Below, in pieces: positions 16,601-25,300 of a stretch of DNA of 64,000 nt; the first letter of the stretch is position 1; the number at the start of each line of letters is the position of its first letter. A program made the translations under genes and the position numbers. This DNA comes from Eikenella corrodens (lineage in GTDB: Bacteria > Pseudomonadota > Gammaproteobacteria > Burkholderiales > Neisseriaceae), in NCBI RefSeq assembly GCF_900187105.1, contig NZ_LT906482.1, positions 930,001-994,000 on the forward strand, in the 5' to 3' direction. The notes under the pieces are model-generated. The model worked only from the letters and a program-made list of their open reading frames with translations, was not told where the DNA came from and did not search any database.

Positions 16601-17281
16601 GGCGCCGTGGTGGGCGTGCAGCCCTTCGGCGGCCACGGCCTCTCCGGCACTGGCCCCAAAGCCGGCGGCCCCTTCTACCTGCAACGCCTCAGCCGCCTCG
16701 ACAGCTGGCGCACGCCCCCGCTCACCCGCAGCGGCCAGGCCGACGAAGACGCACTCAACCGCCTGCAAACCCTGCTGCAAAGCCTGCCGCTCACCCAAGA
16801 GCAGAAGCTGGACTTGGCCGGCAGCCTCGGCCGCGCCCGCGTACACACCCTGCGTCAAGCCGAGCAAGTGTTGCGCGGCCCCACCGGCGAACACAACGTG
16901 TTGAGCTGGCAGGCGCCCAAACGCGTATGGCTCTATGGCGGCAGCCTGCCGCAAGCCTTCGCCGCCTGGATTGAGCTCGCCGGCTCCGGCATCACCGCCC
17001 TCGTGTCCGACCAGCATCCATTGGCCGCCTACGCCGAACAGGCTCCCGACCTGCTGGAAACCTCAACCACTCCCGCTTCCGCCGGCATCAGCCACGTGGT
17101 TGCCCTGGAAGAATTGCCGGTGGAACTCAAACAGACACTGGCCGGCAGCGACGGTGCACTGGTGCGCATCATCAACGCCCAACACGGCGTGGACGTGCTG
17201 CAGCTGTTTGAAGAAACCTCCTGCAGCATCAACACCACTGCCGCCGGCGGTAACGCCCACCTGATGGCCGCAGGCGATTAA
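13682..17281 (+). CDS. putA: Bifunctional proline dehydrogenase / P5C dehydrogenase
   Basis: PutA oxidises proline to glutamate in two steps. The 1199-residue protein begins directly with the helical arm (QTSLRQAVTDAYRRDEVEAVQDML) and has no ribbon-helix-helix domain, so it is a non-repressor PutA. The FAD-binding PRODH barrel covers about residues 180-480 (GNGISVKLSAIHPRY, NIDAEEANRLELSLD, RLVKGAYWDSEIK). The aldehyde dehydrogenase domain spans about 560-1010, with catalytic Cys816 in AGQRCSALR and PWNFPLAIFTGEV near 680. A C-terminal domain of about 190 residues completes the long type B architecture. In-frame DUS copies are read as LPENS and RLPENAD. A DUS hairpin ends the unit. Confidence 0.97.
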   Translation: MFQFAHPQQTSLRQAVTDAYRRDEVEAVQDMLERAQMSQDERTAADRLARRLVKQVREERRRASGVDALMHEFSLSSEEGIALMCLAEALLRIPDKATRNKLIHDKISGGDWKSHLGNSPSLFVNAAAWGLLVTGKLAAAPSGQSLGNALTRIVSKGGEPLILKGVDYAMRMLGKQFVTGQTIEEALKNGKEREKLGYLYSFDMLGEAAMTEADAERYYQDYVNAIHAIGQDAAGKGIYEGNGISVKLSAIHPRYSRAQHDRVMNELLPRLKELFLLGKKYDIGINIDAEEANRLELSLDLMEALVSDPDLAGYHGIGFVVQAYQKRCPFVIDYLIDLARRNNQKLMIRLVKGAYWDSEIKWAQVDGMNGYPTYTRKVHTDISYLACARKLLDAQDAVFPQFATHNAYTLAAIYQMGKGKQFEHQCLHGMGETLYDQVVGPQNLGRRVRVYAPVGTHETLLAYLVRRLLENGANTSFVNQIVDENISIDTLIRSPFDTLAEQGIHPNNSLPLPRNLYGNERLNSQGLDLSNESTLQELQTIMNNAAATPLHAVPLLAVAAPTQAAHEVRNPADHSEVVGSAAFVEAAAVPEIIAAAKAAESSWAAVSAAERANMLRRLADLMEAHMPELMALAVREAGKTLNNAIAEVREAVDFCRYYADEAEHTLPENSQGVGTIVTISPWNFPLAIFTGEVVAALAAGNTVVAKPAEQTSLIAYRAVQLMHEAGIPRNVLQLVLGAGDVGAALTQDERINGVVFTGSTEVARLINQSLARRSGQPVLIAETGGQNAMIVDSTALAEQVCVDVLASAFDSAGQRCSALRILCVQEDVADRMVNMIRGAMDELRVGNPAELSTDIGPVIDAEAQANLQSHIDRMKGIAKSSHQIRLPENADNATFIAPTLFELNNLNDLQREVFGPILHVIRYRADELDQLIDQINAKGYALTGGIHSRIDGTVEHIRRRIEAGNLYVNRNIVGAVVGVQPFGGHGLSGTGPKAGGPFYLQRLSRLDSWRTPPLTRSGQADEDALNRLQTLLQSLPLTQEQKLDLAGSLGRARVHTLRQAEQVLRGPTGEHNVLSWQAPKRVWLYGGSLPQAFAAWIELAGSGITALVSDQHPLAAYAEQAPDLLETSTTPASAGISHVVALEELPVELKQTLAGSDGALVRIINAQHGVDVLQLFEETSCSINTTAAGGNAHLMAAGD

Positions 17282-17304
17282 ACCAGCGTTTGTGTAGGCA
17301 ATGA

Positions 17305-17333
17305 AAAGGCTACCTGAAAGTTTCAGGTAGCCT
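17305..17333. terminator. DUS-pair terminator after putA
   Basis: AAAGGCTACCTGAAA is followed almost directly by TTTCAGGTAGCCT, 24 bp after the putA stop. Confidence 0.75.
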
Positions 17334-17385
17334 GATTTATAAATGGCTCCAAACATGATGGAATTAATATTATCAAGGACTGCTT

Positions 17386-17858
17386 ATGGAAAATCTCAGC
17401 CAAATCTTACAAATCACATATAAAATCCTAGCCGACATGCCAGGGAAGCAAGGACATGTATCTGATATTGCTATTGAAGCTGTCAGAATAAATCACAATA
17501 TGGGAATGGATGCGGATACATTCAGCAACAAACTATCATCAGCGCTTGCTGCTCATGTGAAAAAGAAAGACGCCGTCTTTACTAAGGTTGCCAGTAAAAA
17601 AGATGCGAAAGGAAAGGTTGTTTCCTACAAGCGTGGCGTGTACCGCCTGAAGAAACTGAGAGTAGCCAACCCTACAGAACAAAATATTGCTCCGCCCGTA
17701 GATTCTGCCTTTTTAGGCAAAGCCGGTGAGTTGGCCGTGATGAGTGAACTATTATTCTGGGGATTTAATGCTTCATTGATGGTGGTGGATAGCGGTATCT
17801 ACTGAATAACAAAGATGATATTTCTACATTTATCAACAATTTCGGACAAATTAAATAG
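17386..17858 (+). pseudogene. HTH/restriction endonuclease-like gene with internal deletion
   Basis: The open frame (17386-17805, 139 residues) starts with a winged-helix of HARE-HTH type (LSQILQITYKILADMPGKQGHV to YKRGVYRLKKL). It then enters the start of a nuclease-like domain (FLGKAGELAVMSELLFWGFNASLMVVDSGI) and stops at once. In relatives this GKAGE..V.SELL..G motif leads into a PD-(D/E)xK core, which is missing here. Shifting frame just before the stop gives YLLNNKDDISTFINNFGQIK and a stop at 17858, which looks like the original C-terminus. An internal deletion plus frameshift therefore removed the catalytic part. The sequence is AT-richer than putA. It is a likely remnant of a restriction or DNA-defence gene. 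Confidence 0.6.
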
Positions 17859-17866
17859 AGATAACC

Positions 17867-18265
17867 ATGAGGAAGCTGATATTTTATTGTTCTTTCATTG
17901 TTCTATCCGTCATGTCGCAAGCTCAGCCAACCCCAGACCCCGATAGATGGGCGCTGTTCACAGAATCATATGATGGAGCAACAAACGTATTCATTGATAA
18001 ACAAACTGTTGGTAGCGATAGCGCATGGTTCCTTTTAACTAATACCATTGATGCAGACGGAAATAAAACTAATGCGCTAGGGCATGTATTCTTTCGCTGC
18101 GGCCAACACAAGATAGCCTTTGGTAGGCAATCCGTGATAGATGCTGCGACAGGGCGAGTTATAAGGGTTGAATCGGGAGACCCGAGTTATTTTGTAGATG
18201 TTTTCCCATCCTCGGTACAAGAAAATATATATTTTTATTTCTGTAATAACTATTACCATAAATAA
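17867..18265 (+). CDS. Small secreted protein, possibly adhesin E-like
   Basis: This 132-residue protein has a signal peptide (MRKLIFYCSFIVLSVMSQAQ, cleavage about residue 19). The mature part contains RWALFTESYDGATNVFIDKQTV, with the 'W..v..s.dg...yiD..si' pattern of surface-adhesin E-like domains, and two cysteines (FFRCGQ and YFCNN) that could form a disulfide. It starts 8 bp after the broken restriction-like gene and is followed by a strong terminator. AT-rich compared with core genes, suggesting recent acquisition. The adhesin E comparison is weak; otherwise hypothetical. Confidence 0.5.
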   Translation: MRKLIFYCSFIVLSVMSQAQPTPDPDRWALFTESYDGATNVFIDKQTVGSDSAWFLLTNTIDADGNKTNALGHVFFRCGQHKIAFGRQSVIDAATGRVIRVESGDPSYFVDVFPSSVQENIYFYFCNNYYHK

Positions 18266-18277
18266 AAAAGACAGTAG

Positions 18278-18305
18278 AAAGCCCGCGATGAGCGGGCTTA
18301 ATTTG
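18278..18305 (+). terminator. Intrinsic terminator after the small secreted protein
   Basis: AAGCCCGC pairs with GCGGGCTT around GATGA, followed by AATTTG, 13 bp after the stop. Confidence 0.8.
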
Positions 18306-18431
18306 ATTATTTCACTGTCTCCATAGAGGAACTACGGTCTTGCTCAATAAACTGGATAACTAATTTTGATGGGTAAGGGGTACTATCAATGCCTACTTTT
18401 TAGTTAGCCTTTCCATTGTTCTATGCGCCGC

Positions 18432-19298
18432 TCAATCCTGCCGCCGCTTTTCCCACAATTTCATTAGTGGCAACACCACCGCGCAGGCAACCGCGCCCAC
18501 GACGAGGCCGGTGATTAGGTAGGCGAGTGTGCTGGTGAGGCCGCTGTCCCAGTGGTGTTCGTGCAGCCAATGGTGCAGCGCGCCCCAGTTGTGGGCGAAG
18601 ATGCCGCCGCCCACGAGGAACATGGCCAGCGTGCCAACGATGCTGACGCCGCGCATAAACCACGGCATAAACAAAATAATGGCTTTACCAACCGCAGCGG
18701 TGGCCGGGCGGCGCATCAGGGCGAAGCCGAAGTCGTCGGCCTTCACAATCAGCGCCACGATGCCATACACAAATATGGTGAGCCCGATGCCGATGAGCAG
18801 CAGGCTGATGATTTGGGTGGTGAGGCTGGATTCGGCCACCACGCCCAGGGCGATGATGACGATTTCGGCGGAGAGGATGAAGTCGGTGCGGATGGCGCCT
18901 TTGATTTTGGCATTTTCGTCGATCAATTCGTCGGGCACGCTGTGTGCGCTGCCGTCGCGGCGGTGCATCAGCTTGTGCAGCAGTTTTTCCACGCCTTCGA
19001 AACACAAATAGCCGCCGCCGAGCATTAAAAGCGGCGTAATCAGCACGGGCGAGAACACGGAAAGCAGCAGGGCGGCGGGAATCAGAATCAGCTTGTTCAC
19101 CAGCGAGCCCTTGGCCACCGCCCACACGATAGGTAGCTCGCGGTCGGCGCGCACGCCAGTTACCTGGTTGGCATTGAGCGCCAAGTCGTCGCCCACCACG
19201 CCGGCGGTTTTTTTGGCGGCTACTTTGGTCATCAAAGCCACGTCGTCGAGCACGGAGGCGATGTCGTCGAGCAGGGTGAGGAGGGAGGAGAAAACCAT
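18432..19298 (-). CDS. DUF808 family inner membrane protein (YedI-like)
   Basis: The start at 19298 gives MVFSSLLTLLDDIASVLDDVA, the typical N-terminus of DUF808/YedI proteins, with an AAGGATTCAAA site just upstream; the frame is open further only through a DUS and noncoding sequence. The 288-residue product has the family segment KKTAGVVGDDLALNANQVTG, then about six hydrophobic helices separated by LLHKLMHRR and a charged region EDENAKIKGAIRTDFILS-like. The function of the family is unknown. It stands alone on the minus strand. Confidence 0.88.
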   Translation of the reverse strand: MVFSSLLTLLDDIASVLDDVALMTKVAAKKTAGVVGDDLALNANQVTGVRADRELPIVWAVAKGSLVNKLILIPAALLLSVFSPVLITPLLMLGGGYLCFEGVEKLLHKLMHRRDGSAHSVPDELIDENAKIKGAIRTDFILSAEIVIIALGVVAESSLTTQIISLLLIGIGLTIFVYGIVALIVKADDFGFALMRRPATAAVGKAIILFMPWFMRGVSIVGTLAMFLVGGGIFAHNWGALHHWLHEHHWDSGLTSTLAYLITGLVVGAVACAVVLPLMKLWEKRRQD

Positions 19299-19319
19299 TT
19301 TGAATCCTTGTGATATAAA

Positions 19320-19362
19320 TTTCAGGTAGCCTTTTGGACATGGCGGAAGGCTACCTGAAAAT
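19320..19362. terminator. DUS pair upstream of the DUF808 gene
   Basis: TTTCAGGTAGCCTT and AAGGCTACCTGAAA face each other across about 14 bases. Confidence 0.55.
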
Positions 19363-19409
19363 CGTGATGCTGTTGCTCTCGGGTGTGTTGGGCTGGAATA
19401 CGGCGGTAT

Positions 19410-19500
19410 TATAGCCAAAGTGCTTATTTCCTCATACGGCGTCGGCTCGCCTTGCCGTACTGCCTGCGGCTTGCTGCTTTGCCCCGTGCTTAATTGTTGC
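19410..19500. repeat. One-ended copy of the Correia-like MITE
   Basis: The left end TATAGCCAAAGTGCTTATTT and the core with GGCTCGCCTTGCCGTACTG followed by CTGCGGCTTGCTGC match the 11723 element and the 5965 Correia core. No matching right end was seen, so the copy looks truncated. Confidence 0.5.
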
Positions 19501-19531
19501 CCGACGGGGTTAAAAATGCAGTTGCTATTCG

Positions 19532-19831
19532 CTAGTTTAAATGATCGGGTAAGGGAAACCCAAGATTTTTGTCCCCATACCAAGATAAATTTTCCTTTTT
19601 CCAATAATCTGTGTGAGACAGGATGACACCTAGTTTGATCATGGCCAAATAAATAGCTTGCAGCATATCTTCACCGATTACCCTGCCCTCATCCAAATAA
19701 TCCTGTTTGCTTATTTTATATTGGCAAACATATGCCTTGTATTCGTCGGAAAAAAAGGGCTGATACAAGGTAATCTCGACAGCTTCGCCATTTCCTGTAC
19801 GTAATTCTCTATATCCTATGATTCTATGCAT
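19532..19831 (-). CDS. Hypothetical protein (DUF6968-like pattern)
   Basis: The start at 19831 (MHRIIGYRELRTGNGEAVEI) is preferred over 19858, which would add a Cys-rich lead without a ribosome binding site. The 99-residue protein has beta strands early (VEITLYQPFFSDEYKAYVCQYKI), then GRVIGEDMLQAIYLAMIKLGVIL, a helix pattern also seen in small DUF6968-type proteins whose GED.hQAh.hAh motif is conserved. No function is known. AT-rich and isolated on the minus strand, with a DUS hairpin upstream. Confidence 0.5.
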   Translation of the reverse strand: MHRIIGYRELRTGNGEAVEITLYQPFFSDEYKAYVCQYKISKQDYLDEGRVIGEDMLQAIYLAMIKLGVILSHTDYWKKENLSWYGDKNLGFPLPDHLN

Positions 19832-19860
19832 ACATTCACCATACGGGCACGTTGGCACGA

Positions 19861-19902
19861 AAGGCTACCTGAAAAATGGAAAATCCGGTTTCAGGTAGCC
19901 TT
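19861..19902. terminator. DUS-pair terminator after corC
   Basis: AAGGCTACCTGAAA and TTTCAGGTAGCCTT flank a 14-base loop. In the minus direction it lies 13 bp after the corC stop. Confidence 0.7.
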
Positions 19903-19914
19903 TATCATGCGGGC

Positions 19915-20760
19915 TTATTCGGGCTTGGCTTTCACCGCCATCAGCGTGTGCAGGCGGCGGTTGTCGGCGCGGGCCACGGTGAATTGCAGGGGGCCGATAA
20001 CGGCTTTTTCGCCGCGCACAGGCAGATGGCCGAGCTCTTTAATCACCAGCCCGCCGATGGTGTTCACTTCTTCGTCGCTGTAGTCCGTGCCGAAGAATTC
20101 GTTCACGTCTTCGATTTCGGTAACGGCGTTGATGCGCCAGCGGTCGGGGGAAACGGCGAAGATATTGTCTGCGCTGTCGTCTTCGTCGAATTCGTCTTCG
20201 ATGTCGCCCAAAATCTGCTCGATTACGTCTTCCAGCGTTACCAGGCCGCTGATGCTGCCATATTCGTCCACCACCACGGCCAGGTGATTGTGCATATCGC
20301 GAAACTCTTTAAGCAGCACGTTCAACGGCTTGCCCTCGGGCACGAACACGGCCGGGCGCAGCACGTTTTCGAGCTTGAACTGTTCGGGATTGAGGGTGTA
20401 TTTGAGCAGGTCTTTGGCGTGCAGGATGCCGAGTACGTTGTCTTTGTCGTCGGCAATCACGGGGAAGCGGGAGTGGGTGGTGCCCACCACATAGGCGATA
20501 ATGCGGCTGATGCTGTCGCCGGCCTTCACCACGTCCATCTGGGCGCGGCTGATCATGGCGTCGCGCACTTCCAGCCCGCGGAAATCAATGATTTTCTCCA
20601 GCCATTGCTGGGTATCTTCATCGAAGATTTTCTGTTCGCGCGCTTGGCGCAGCAGGGCGAGTATGTCTTCGGGGGAGTCGGGGCTGTCACCGGCGAGGCG
20701 GCCGAACAGCCGTTCAAAAAATCCGGGCTTGGCCGGGTGGTCGTCCATTTCAGTCTGCAT
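19915..20760 (-). CDS. corC: CorC/HlyC family transporter-associated protein
   Basis: CorC (YbeX) is linked to Mg2+/Co2+ homeostasis and envelope stress. The 281-residue protein lacks membrane helices and has a charged N-terminus (FFERLFGRLAG), the conserved VRDAMISRAQMDVV, two CBS domains (about residues 75-195, with HSRFPVIADDKDNVLGILHAKDLL and LAVVVDEYGSISGLVTLEDVIEQILGDI) and the C-terminal CorC_HlyC domain (VNTIGGLVIKELGHLPVRGE). It overlaps ybeY by 11 bp; ybeY-corC is the usual order in proteobacteria. Confidence 0.94.
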   Translation of the reverse strand: MQTEMDDHPAKPGFFERLFGRLAGDSPDSPEDILALLRQAREQKIFDEDTQQWLEKIIDFRGLEVRDAMISRAQMDVVKAGDSISRIIAYVVGTTHSRFPVIADDKDNVLGILHAKDLLKYTLNPEQFKLENVLRPAVFVPEGKPLNVLLKEFRDMHNHLAVVVDEYGSISGLVTLEDVIEQILGDIEDEFDEDDSADNIFAVSPDRWRINAVTEIEDVNEFFGTDYSDEEVNTIGGLVIKELGHLPVRGEKAVIGPLQFTVARADNRRLHTLMAVKAKPE

Positions 20761-21277
20761 CCTGTGCGTAGGGGTTGGGGTATCCTAACTGATTCATCAG
20801 GCGGATTTCAAGTGCTTCCATGGCTTCGGCTTCATCGGGCTCGATGTGGTCGTGCCCCATCAGGTGCAGCACACCGTGCAGGGTGAGGTGGGCGAAGTGC
20901 GCTTCCAAAATTTTGCCTTGTTCGGCAGCCTCGCGCACCACCACTTGCGGGCAGATAACCAGGTCGCCGCGCAAAACGGGCAGGCTACCTGAAAGCCCGG
21001 CCAAAGCAGCCTGTTCGCCTTCATCCAGAGCAAAGCTGAGCACATTGGTGGCGTAGTCTTTTTGGCGGTAGTCGCGGTTGTAGGCGCGGGCGGTTTCTTC
21101 ATCGAGCAGCAGCAGGCCGATTTCGGCACGGCGGTACTGCGATTTCACGGCCTGCCACGCCCAACGGCGGAATTGCGCCTCGCCCGGGCAGCCGGGCAGC
21201 CGGGCTTGATCGGCAAAATACAGTTGCAAGCGTTGGCGCAACAAGGCGGGAAAGGGATAACGTTTGGCGGTTTTCAT
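20750..21277 (-). CDS. ybeY: Endoribonuclease YbeY
   Basis: YbeY is a zinc-dependent single-strand endoribonuclease for 16S rRNA 3' maturation and ribosome quality control. The 175-residue protein has the family core YNRDYRQKDYATNVLSFALDEG and the zinc motif HGVLHLMGHDHIEPDEAEAME (three His). An in-frame DUS copy adds LSGSLPV just before the LRGDLVICPQVV strand. Its stop lies inside corC, suggesting coupling. Confidence 0.95.
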   Translation of the reverse strand: MKTAKRYPFPALLRQRLQLYFADQARLPGCPGEAQFRRWAWQAVKSQYRRAEIGLLLLDEETARAYNRDYRQKDYATNVLSFALDEGEQAALAGLSGSLPVLRGDLVICPQVVVREAAEQGKILEAHFAHLTLHGVLHLMGHDHIEPDEAEAMEALEIRLMNQLGYPNPYAQDAD

Positions 21278-21317
21278 GGTTTGGGTTGAATTGAAAAACG
21301 GGCGCTATTATAGCGGG

Positions 21318-21361
21318 AAAGGCTACCTGAAAACCCGGAAATGCGTTTTCAGGTAGCCTCT
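21318..21361. terminator. DUS-pair terminator between ybeY and the membrane protein gene
   Basis: AAAGGCTACCTGAAAAC and GTTTTCAGGTAGCCTC flank about ten bases. It lies just after the stop of the minus-strand gene at 21382. Confidence 0.7.
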
Positions 21362-21381
21362 ATTTTATGCCAAACCGCACA

Positions 21382-22215
21382 CTAGCATTCTGCCTTTGCC
21401 GCTGCTGCCGCCCGCTTCAATTCGGCAGCCAGCTTGCTTTTCTCTTCCTTGTTCAAGCCTGCCACCGCCAGCAGCTTTCTATCCAGCGCCACCGGCACGC
21501 CGCCGCTATTGGGCACGAAAGCCAGCAGGTAGTGCTGCCCGCTGGGGGTTTGAAACGTCCAAGCACGGTTTTCCTGTTTGCCGAAGCTGAGGCCGATCTT
21601 ATGGGTTTTGCCGTCGATTTCCGCTTGATATACCGCGTCTTTACCCGCATTGCCGGTACTCAGGCAGGGCACGGCTACCAGCTGCCAAGGCTGGGCTTCG
21701 GGTCGGTTGATGGCGGCCAAAATCCGGCGGTAGCGCGGCACACGCACCAGCGCGACATAAAACGCGGCGCCAATCATCAATAGCCCCAGCCCGCCAAACA
21801 GCAACACACCCATGCTGCGGTTACCCACTTTCTCCACCGCCACATCCAGCGTCAGGCGTGATGGATCATTAGCGTCGGCCACTGCACGGGCATAAATATC
21901 GCCGCCAGTACCGAAAAAGCTAAAGGATTTTTTCACCGTATGACCGCGGTATGTGATGGTAGTTTTGCAGCTGGTAAAAATGGATTTGCGAGTGGTGCAT
22001 TCACCATCGATCCGCGCGTTTACCGGCACGGCGTGTTGGCCGATTTGGTAGTCTTGATAGATTTCGGCGGCAACATGACCCTGCCACGCAACAAATATCG
22101 CGCCCACCGGCAGTATCAGCAACAGCGCCACCAAAGCCATCATAATCGGCCGATGCGGCCCGATACCCCGCATGGTGAAGGGTTTAACTGGCATGGAAAA
22201 AGGCAGAATGTGCAT
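21382..22215 (-). CDS. Inner membrane protein with two helices, DUF3592-like
   Basis: The start at 22215 (MHILPFSMPVKPFTMRGIG) is supported by AGGAGAACC seven bases upstream. The 277-residue protein has a first transmembrane helix (MMALVALLLILPVGAIFVAW), a periplasmic part with two to three Cys (GECTTRKSIFTSCKTTITYRG), a second helix (VLLFGGLGLLMIGAAFYVALV) and a cytoplasmic beta-rich domain with a Lys/Ala-rich tail. This helix - small beta domain - helix layout resembles DUF3592 proteins. Function unknown. Confidence 0.65.
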   Translation of the reverse strand: MHILPFSMPVKPFTMRGIGPHRPIMMALVALLLILPVGAIFVAWQGHVAAEIYQDYQIGQHAVPVNARIDGECTTRKSIFTSCKTTITYRGHTVKKSFSFFGTGGDIYARAVADANDPSRLTLDVAVEKVGNRSMGVLLFGGLGLLMIGAAFYVALVRVPRYRRILAAINRPEAQPWQLVAVPCLSTGNAGKDAVYQAEIDGKTHKIGLSFGKQENRAWTFQTPSGQHYLLAFVPNSGGVPVALDRKLLAVAGLNKEEKSKLAAELKRAAAAAKAEC

Positions 22216-22401
22216 AAATGGTTCTCCTCGAGAAATAAATGGCACTATAAAAGAAGCCGGTATAGTTTGCCAAATTGGCAAAGGCTACCTGAAAGCAGAA
22301 ATGGTTTACAGCTAGCCTTATCCCTCGCTCCGGGCTACCTGAAAACCATCTGCTTCCACTATAATTCGCCCTTTACGCCAATAATTTTCAGGTAGCCTCC
22401 G

Positions 22402-25239
22402 ATGCTCGACAAATACAATCCCGCCGAAATCGAATCCAAACACTATCAAAACTGGGAAACCCAAGGTTATTTCCAGCCTGATATGGATTTGACCAAACCG
22501 TCTTTTTCCATCCAACTGCCGCCGCCCAACGTAACCGGCACGCTGCACATGGGCCATGCCTTCAACCAAACCATTATGGACGGCCTGACCCGCTACTACC
22601 GCATGAAAGGCTGCAACACCGCCTGGATTCCCGGCACCGACCACGCGGGCATCGCCACGCAAATCGTGGTCGAGCGTCAGCTTGCCGCGCAAAATGTGTC
22701 CCGTCATGACTTGGGGCGCGAAAAATTCTTGGAAAAAGTGTGGGAATGGAAAGAAGTTTCCGGCGGCACGATTACGCAGCAGATGCGCCGCGTGGGCTGT
22801 TCCGCCGACTGGACGCGCGAGTATTTCACGATGGACGACGTGCGTGCCGAAACCGTAACCGAAGTGTTTGTGCGCCTGTTTGAACAGGGCTTGATTTACC
22901 GCGGCAAACGCTTGGTGAACTGGGATCCCGTGCTTGGCACGGCGGTATCGGATTTGGAAGTGGAAAGCGTGGAAGAACAAGGCTCTATGTGGCACATCCG
23001 CTATCCGCTGGCGGACAATCCCGCCGAAGCCGTTATCGTGGCGACCACCCGTCCCGAAACGCTGCTGGGCGACGTTGCCATTGCCGTCAATCCTGAAGAC
23101 GAACGTTACACCCACTTAATCGGCAAAGAATTAATCCTGCCGCTGACCGGCCGCTCCATCCCCGTGATTGCCGACGAATACGTTGAAAAAGACTTCGGCA
23201 CAGGCTGCGTGAAAATCACGCCTGCGCACGACTTCAACGACTACGAAGTCGGCAAACGCCACGACACGCGCTTGGTTAATGTGTTCGACTTGGAAGCCAA
23301 AGTGCTGGCAAACGCCGAAGTGTTCAACTTCAAAGGCGAAGCGCAACAAGGCTTTGCCCTGCCTGAAAAATATGCAGGCTTGGACCGATTTGCCGCGCGC
23401 AAACAAATGGTTGCCGATTTGCAGGAACAAGGCTTGTTGGTCGAAATCAAAGCGCACACGCTGATGACGCCGAAAGGCGACCGAACCGGCTCAGTAATTG
23501 AGCCGATGCTGACCAGCCAATGGTTTGTCGCCATGTCCGCCACACCGAACGGTGGCGAACCTGACAGCGAATTCAAAGGCTTGAGCCTCGCCGATAAAGC
23601 CAAAAAAGCCGTCGACAGCGGCGCGGTACGCTTTATCCCCGAAAACTGGGTCAACACCTACAACCAATGGATGAACAACATCCAAGACTGGTGCATCTCG
23701 CGCCAACTGTGGTGGGGCCATCAAATCCCCGCGTGGTACGACGAAGCAGGCAATGTTTACGTTGCCCGCAATCAGGCGGAAGCCGAAAAACAAGCCGGCA
23801 AAACTGGTTTGACCCGCGAAGAAGACGTATTGGACACATGGTTCTCCTCCGCGCTCGTGCCGTTCTCCACGCTCGGCTGGCCGTCTGAAACCGACGAACT
23901 CAAAGCCTTCCTGCCGTCCAACGTCTTGGTAACCGGCTACGAAATCATCTTCTTCTGGGTGGCGCGCATGATTATGATGACCACCCACTTCACCGGCAAA
24001 GTGCCGTTTAAAGACGTGTACATCCACGGCATCGTGCGCGACCACGAAGGCAAGAAAATGTCCAAATCCGAAGGCAACGTCATCGACCCCGTCGATTTGA
24101 TCGACGGCATCGACTTGGACAAGCTGCTGGTGAAACGCACGACCGGCCTGCGCAAACCCGAAACCGCGCCGAAAGTGGAAGAAGCAACCAAAAAACTCTT
24201 CCCCGAAGGCATCCCCAGCATGGGCGCGGACGCATTGCGCTTCACCATGGCGAGCTACGCCAGCTTGGGGCGCAGCGTAAACTTCGACTTCAAACGCGCC
24301 GAAGGCTACCGCAACTTCTGCAACAAAATCTGGAACGCCACCAACTTCGTCTTGATGAACACCGAAAACCAAGACTGCGGCTACGGCGCAACCGCCACCG
24401 AACCGCGCGGCTACTCCTTCCCCGATATGTGGATCATAGGTCGTCTGAATCAGACCATCGAGCAAGTAACGCAAGCCTACGAAACCTACCGCTTTGATTT
24501 GGCAGCAGAAACCCTGTACAGCTTCGTATGGAACGACTATTGCGACTGGTATCTGGAACTCGCCAAAGTGCAGCTTCAAACCGGCTGCGCCAGCCGTCAG
24601 CGCGCCACACGCCATACCTTATTGCGCGTACTCGAAGCCGCCCTGCGCCTGCTGCACCCGATTATCCCGTTCATCACCGAAGAATTGTGGCAAACCGTCG
24701 CCCCCATGTGCGACGCCAAAACCGCCGACAGCATCATGCTTGCCCGCTTCCCCGAAGCCGACCGCGAACAAATCGTTCAGACGACCTTCGAGCAAATGAC
24801 CGTGTTGCAAGATTTGATCGGTGCCGTCCGCAACCTGCGCGGCGAAATGGGCATCCAGCCTAATGTCAAAGCCCCGCTGTTTGTCGAAAGCGCGGACGAC
24901 TTGGCGGACTACCTCAAATACCTGCCGATGATGACCCGCCTGACCGAAGCACAGCAAGTCGCCGCCCTGCCCGAAAGCGAAGACGCCCCCGTCGCCGTCT
25001 GCAACGGCGCGCGCCTGATGCTGAAAGTCGAAATCGACAAAGCCGCCGAAACCGCTCGCTTGAGCAAAGAAGCCGAAAAGCTGCAAAAAGCCTTGGACAA
25101 ACTCAACGCCAAACTCTCCAAACCCGGCTACACCGAAAAAGCCCCCGCGCATCTGGTGGAAAAAGACAAAGCCGATTTGGCGGAATTGGAGGCGAAAATG
25201 GCGAAGGTGCAGGCTGCTTTGGAGAAGTTGAAAGGATAA
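22402..25239 (+). CDS. valS: Valyl-tRNA synthetase (imported Neisseria allele)
   Basis: Charges tRNA-Val. The 945-residue class I enzyme has [15 protein letters not shown] (HIGH motif), the CP1 editing domain ([15 protein letters not shown] and [20 protein letters not shown]), the KMSKS motif in [15 protein letters not shown], an anticodon-binding domain, and a C-terminal coiled coil ([22 protein letters not shown]). Length is normal. Unlike its neighbours it contains no Eikenella DUS but has two exact Neisseria-dialect copies (AGGTCGTCTGAA at 24438, and reversed at 24776) and a GCCGTCTGAA core at 23880. Eikenella DUS lie just outside at 22387 and 25259. This points to replacement by DNA from a Neisseria of the mucosa/sicca type. 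Confidence 0.97.
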   Translation: MLDKYNPAEIESKHYQNWETQGYFQPDMDLTKPSFSIQLPPPNVTGTLHMGHAFNQTIMDGLTRYYRMKGCNTAWIPGTDHAGIATQIVVERQLAAQNVSRHDLGREKFLEKVWEWKEVSGGTITQQMRRVGCSADWTREYFTMDDVRAETVTEVFVRLFEQGLIYRGKRLVNWDPVLGTAVSDLEVESVEEQGSMWHIRYPLADNPAEAVIVATTRPETLLGDVAIAVNPEDERYTHLIGKELILPLTGRSIPVIADEYVEKDFGTGCVKITPAHDFNDYEVGKRHDTRLVNVFDLEAKVLANAEVFNFKGEAQQGFALPEKYAGLDRFAARKQMVADLQEQGLLVEIKAHTLMTPKGDRTGSVIEPMLTSQWFVAMSATPNGGEPDSEFKGLSLADKAKKAVDSGAVRFIPENWVNTYNQWMNNIQDWCISRQLWWGHQIPAWYDEAGNVYVARNQAEAEKQAGKTGLTREEDVLDTWFSSALVPFSTLGWPSETDELKAFLPSNVLVTGYEIIFFWVARMIMMTTHFTGKVPFKDVYIHGIVRDHEGKKMSKSEGNVIDPVDLIDGIDLDKLLVKRTTGLRKPETAPKVEEATKKLFPEGIPSMGADALRFTMASYASLGRSVNFDFKRAEGYRNFCNKIWNATNFVLMNTENQDCGYGATATEPRGYSFPDMWIIGRLNQTIEQVTQAYETYRFDLAAETLYSFVWNDYCDWYLELAKVQLQTGCASRQRATRHTLLRVLEAALRLLHPIIPFITEELWQTVAPMCDAKTADSIMLARFPEADREQIVQTTFEQMTVLQDLIGAVRNLRGEMGIQPNVKAPLFVESADDLADYLKYLPMMTRLTEAQQVAALPESEDAPVAVCNGARLMLKVEIDKAAETARLSKEAEKLQKALDKLNAKLSKPGYTEKAPAHLVEKDKADLAELEAKMAKVQAALEKLKG

Positions 25240-25300
25240 ACCTTTTCGGCAATCCAAGAGGCTACCTGAAAATGCAATCTGCCACCAAGAAGTGAAAAAT

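Noticed and set aside
18432-19604. 390-residue version of the DUF808 protein
   Set aside because: The additional 102 N-terminal residues are read through a DUS hairpin and a MITE fragment; the family start and ribosome binding site are at 19298.
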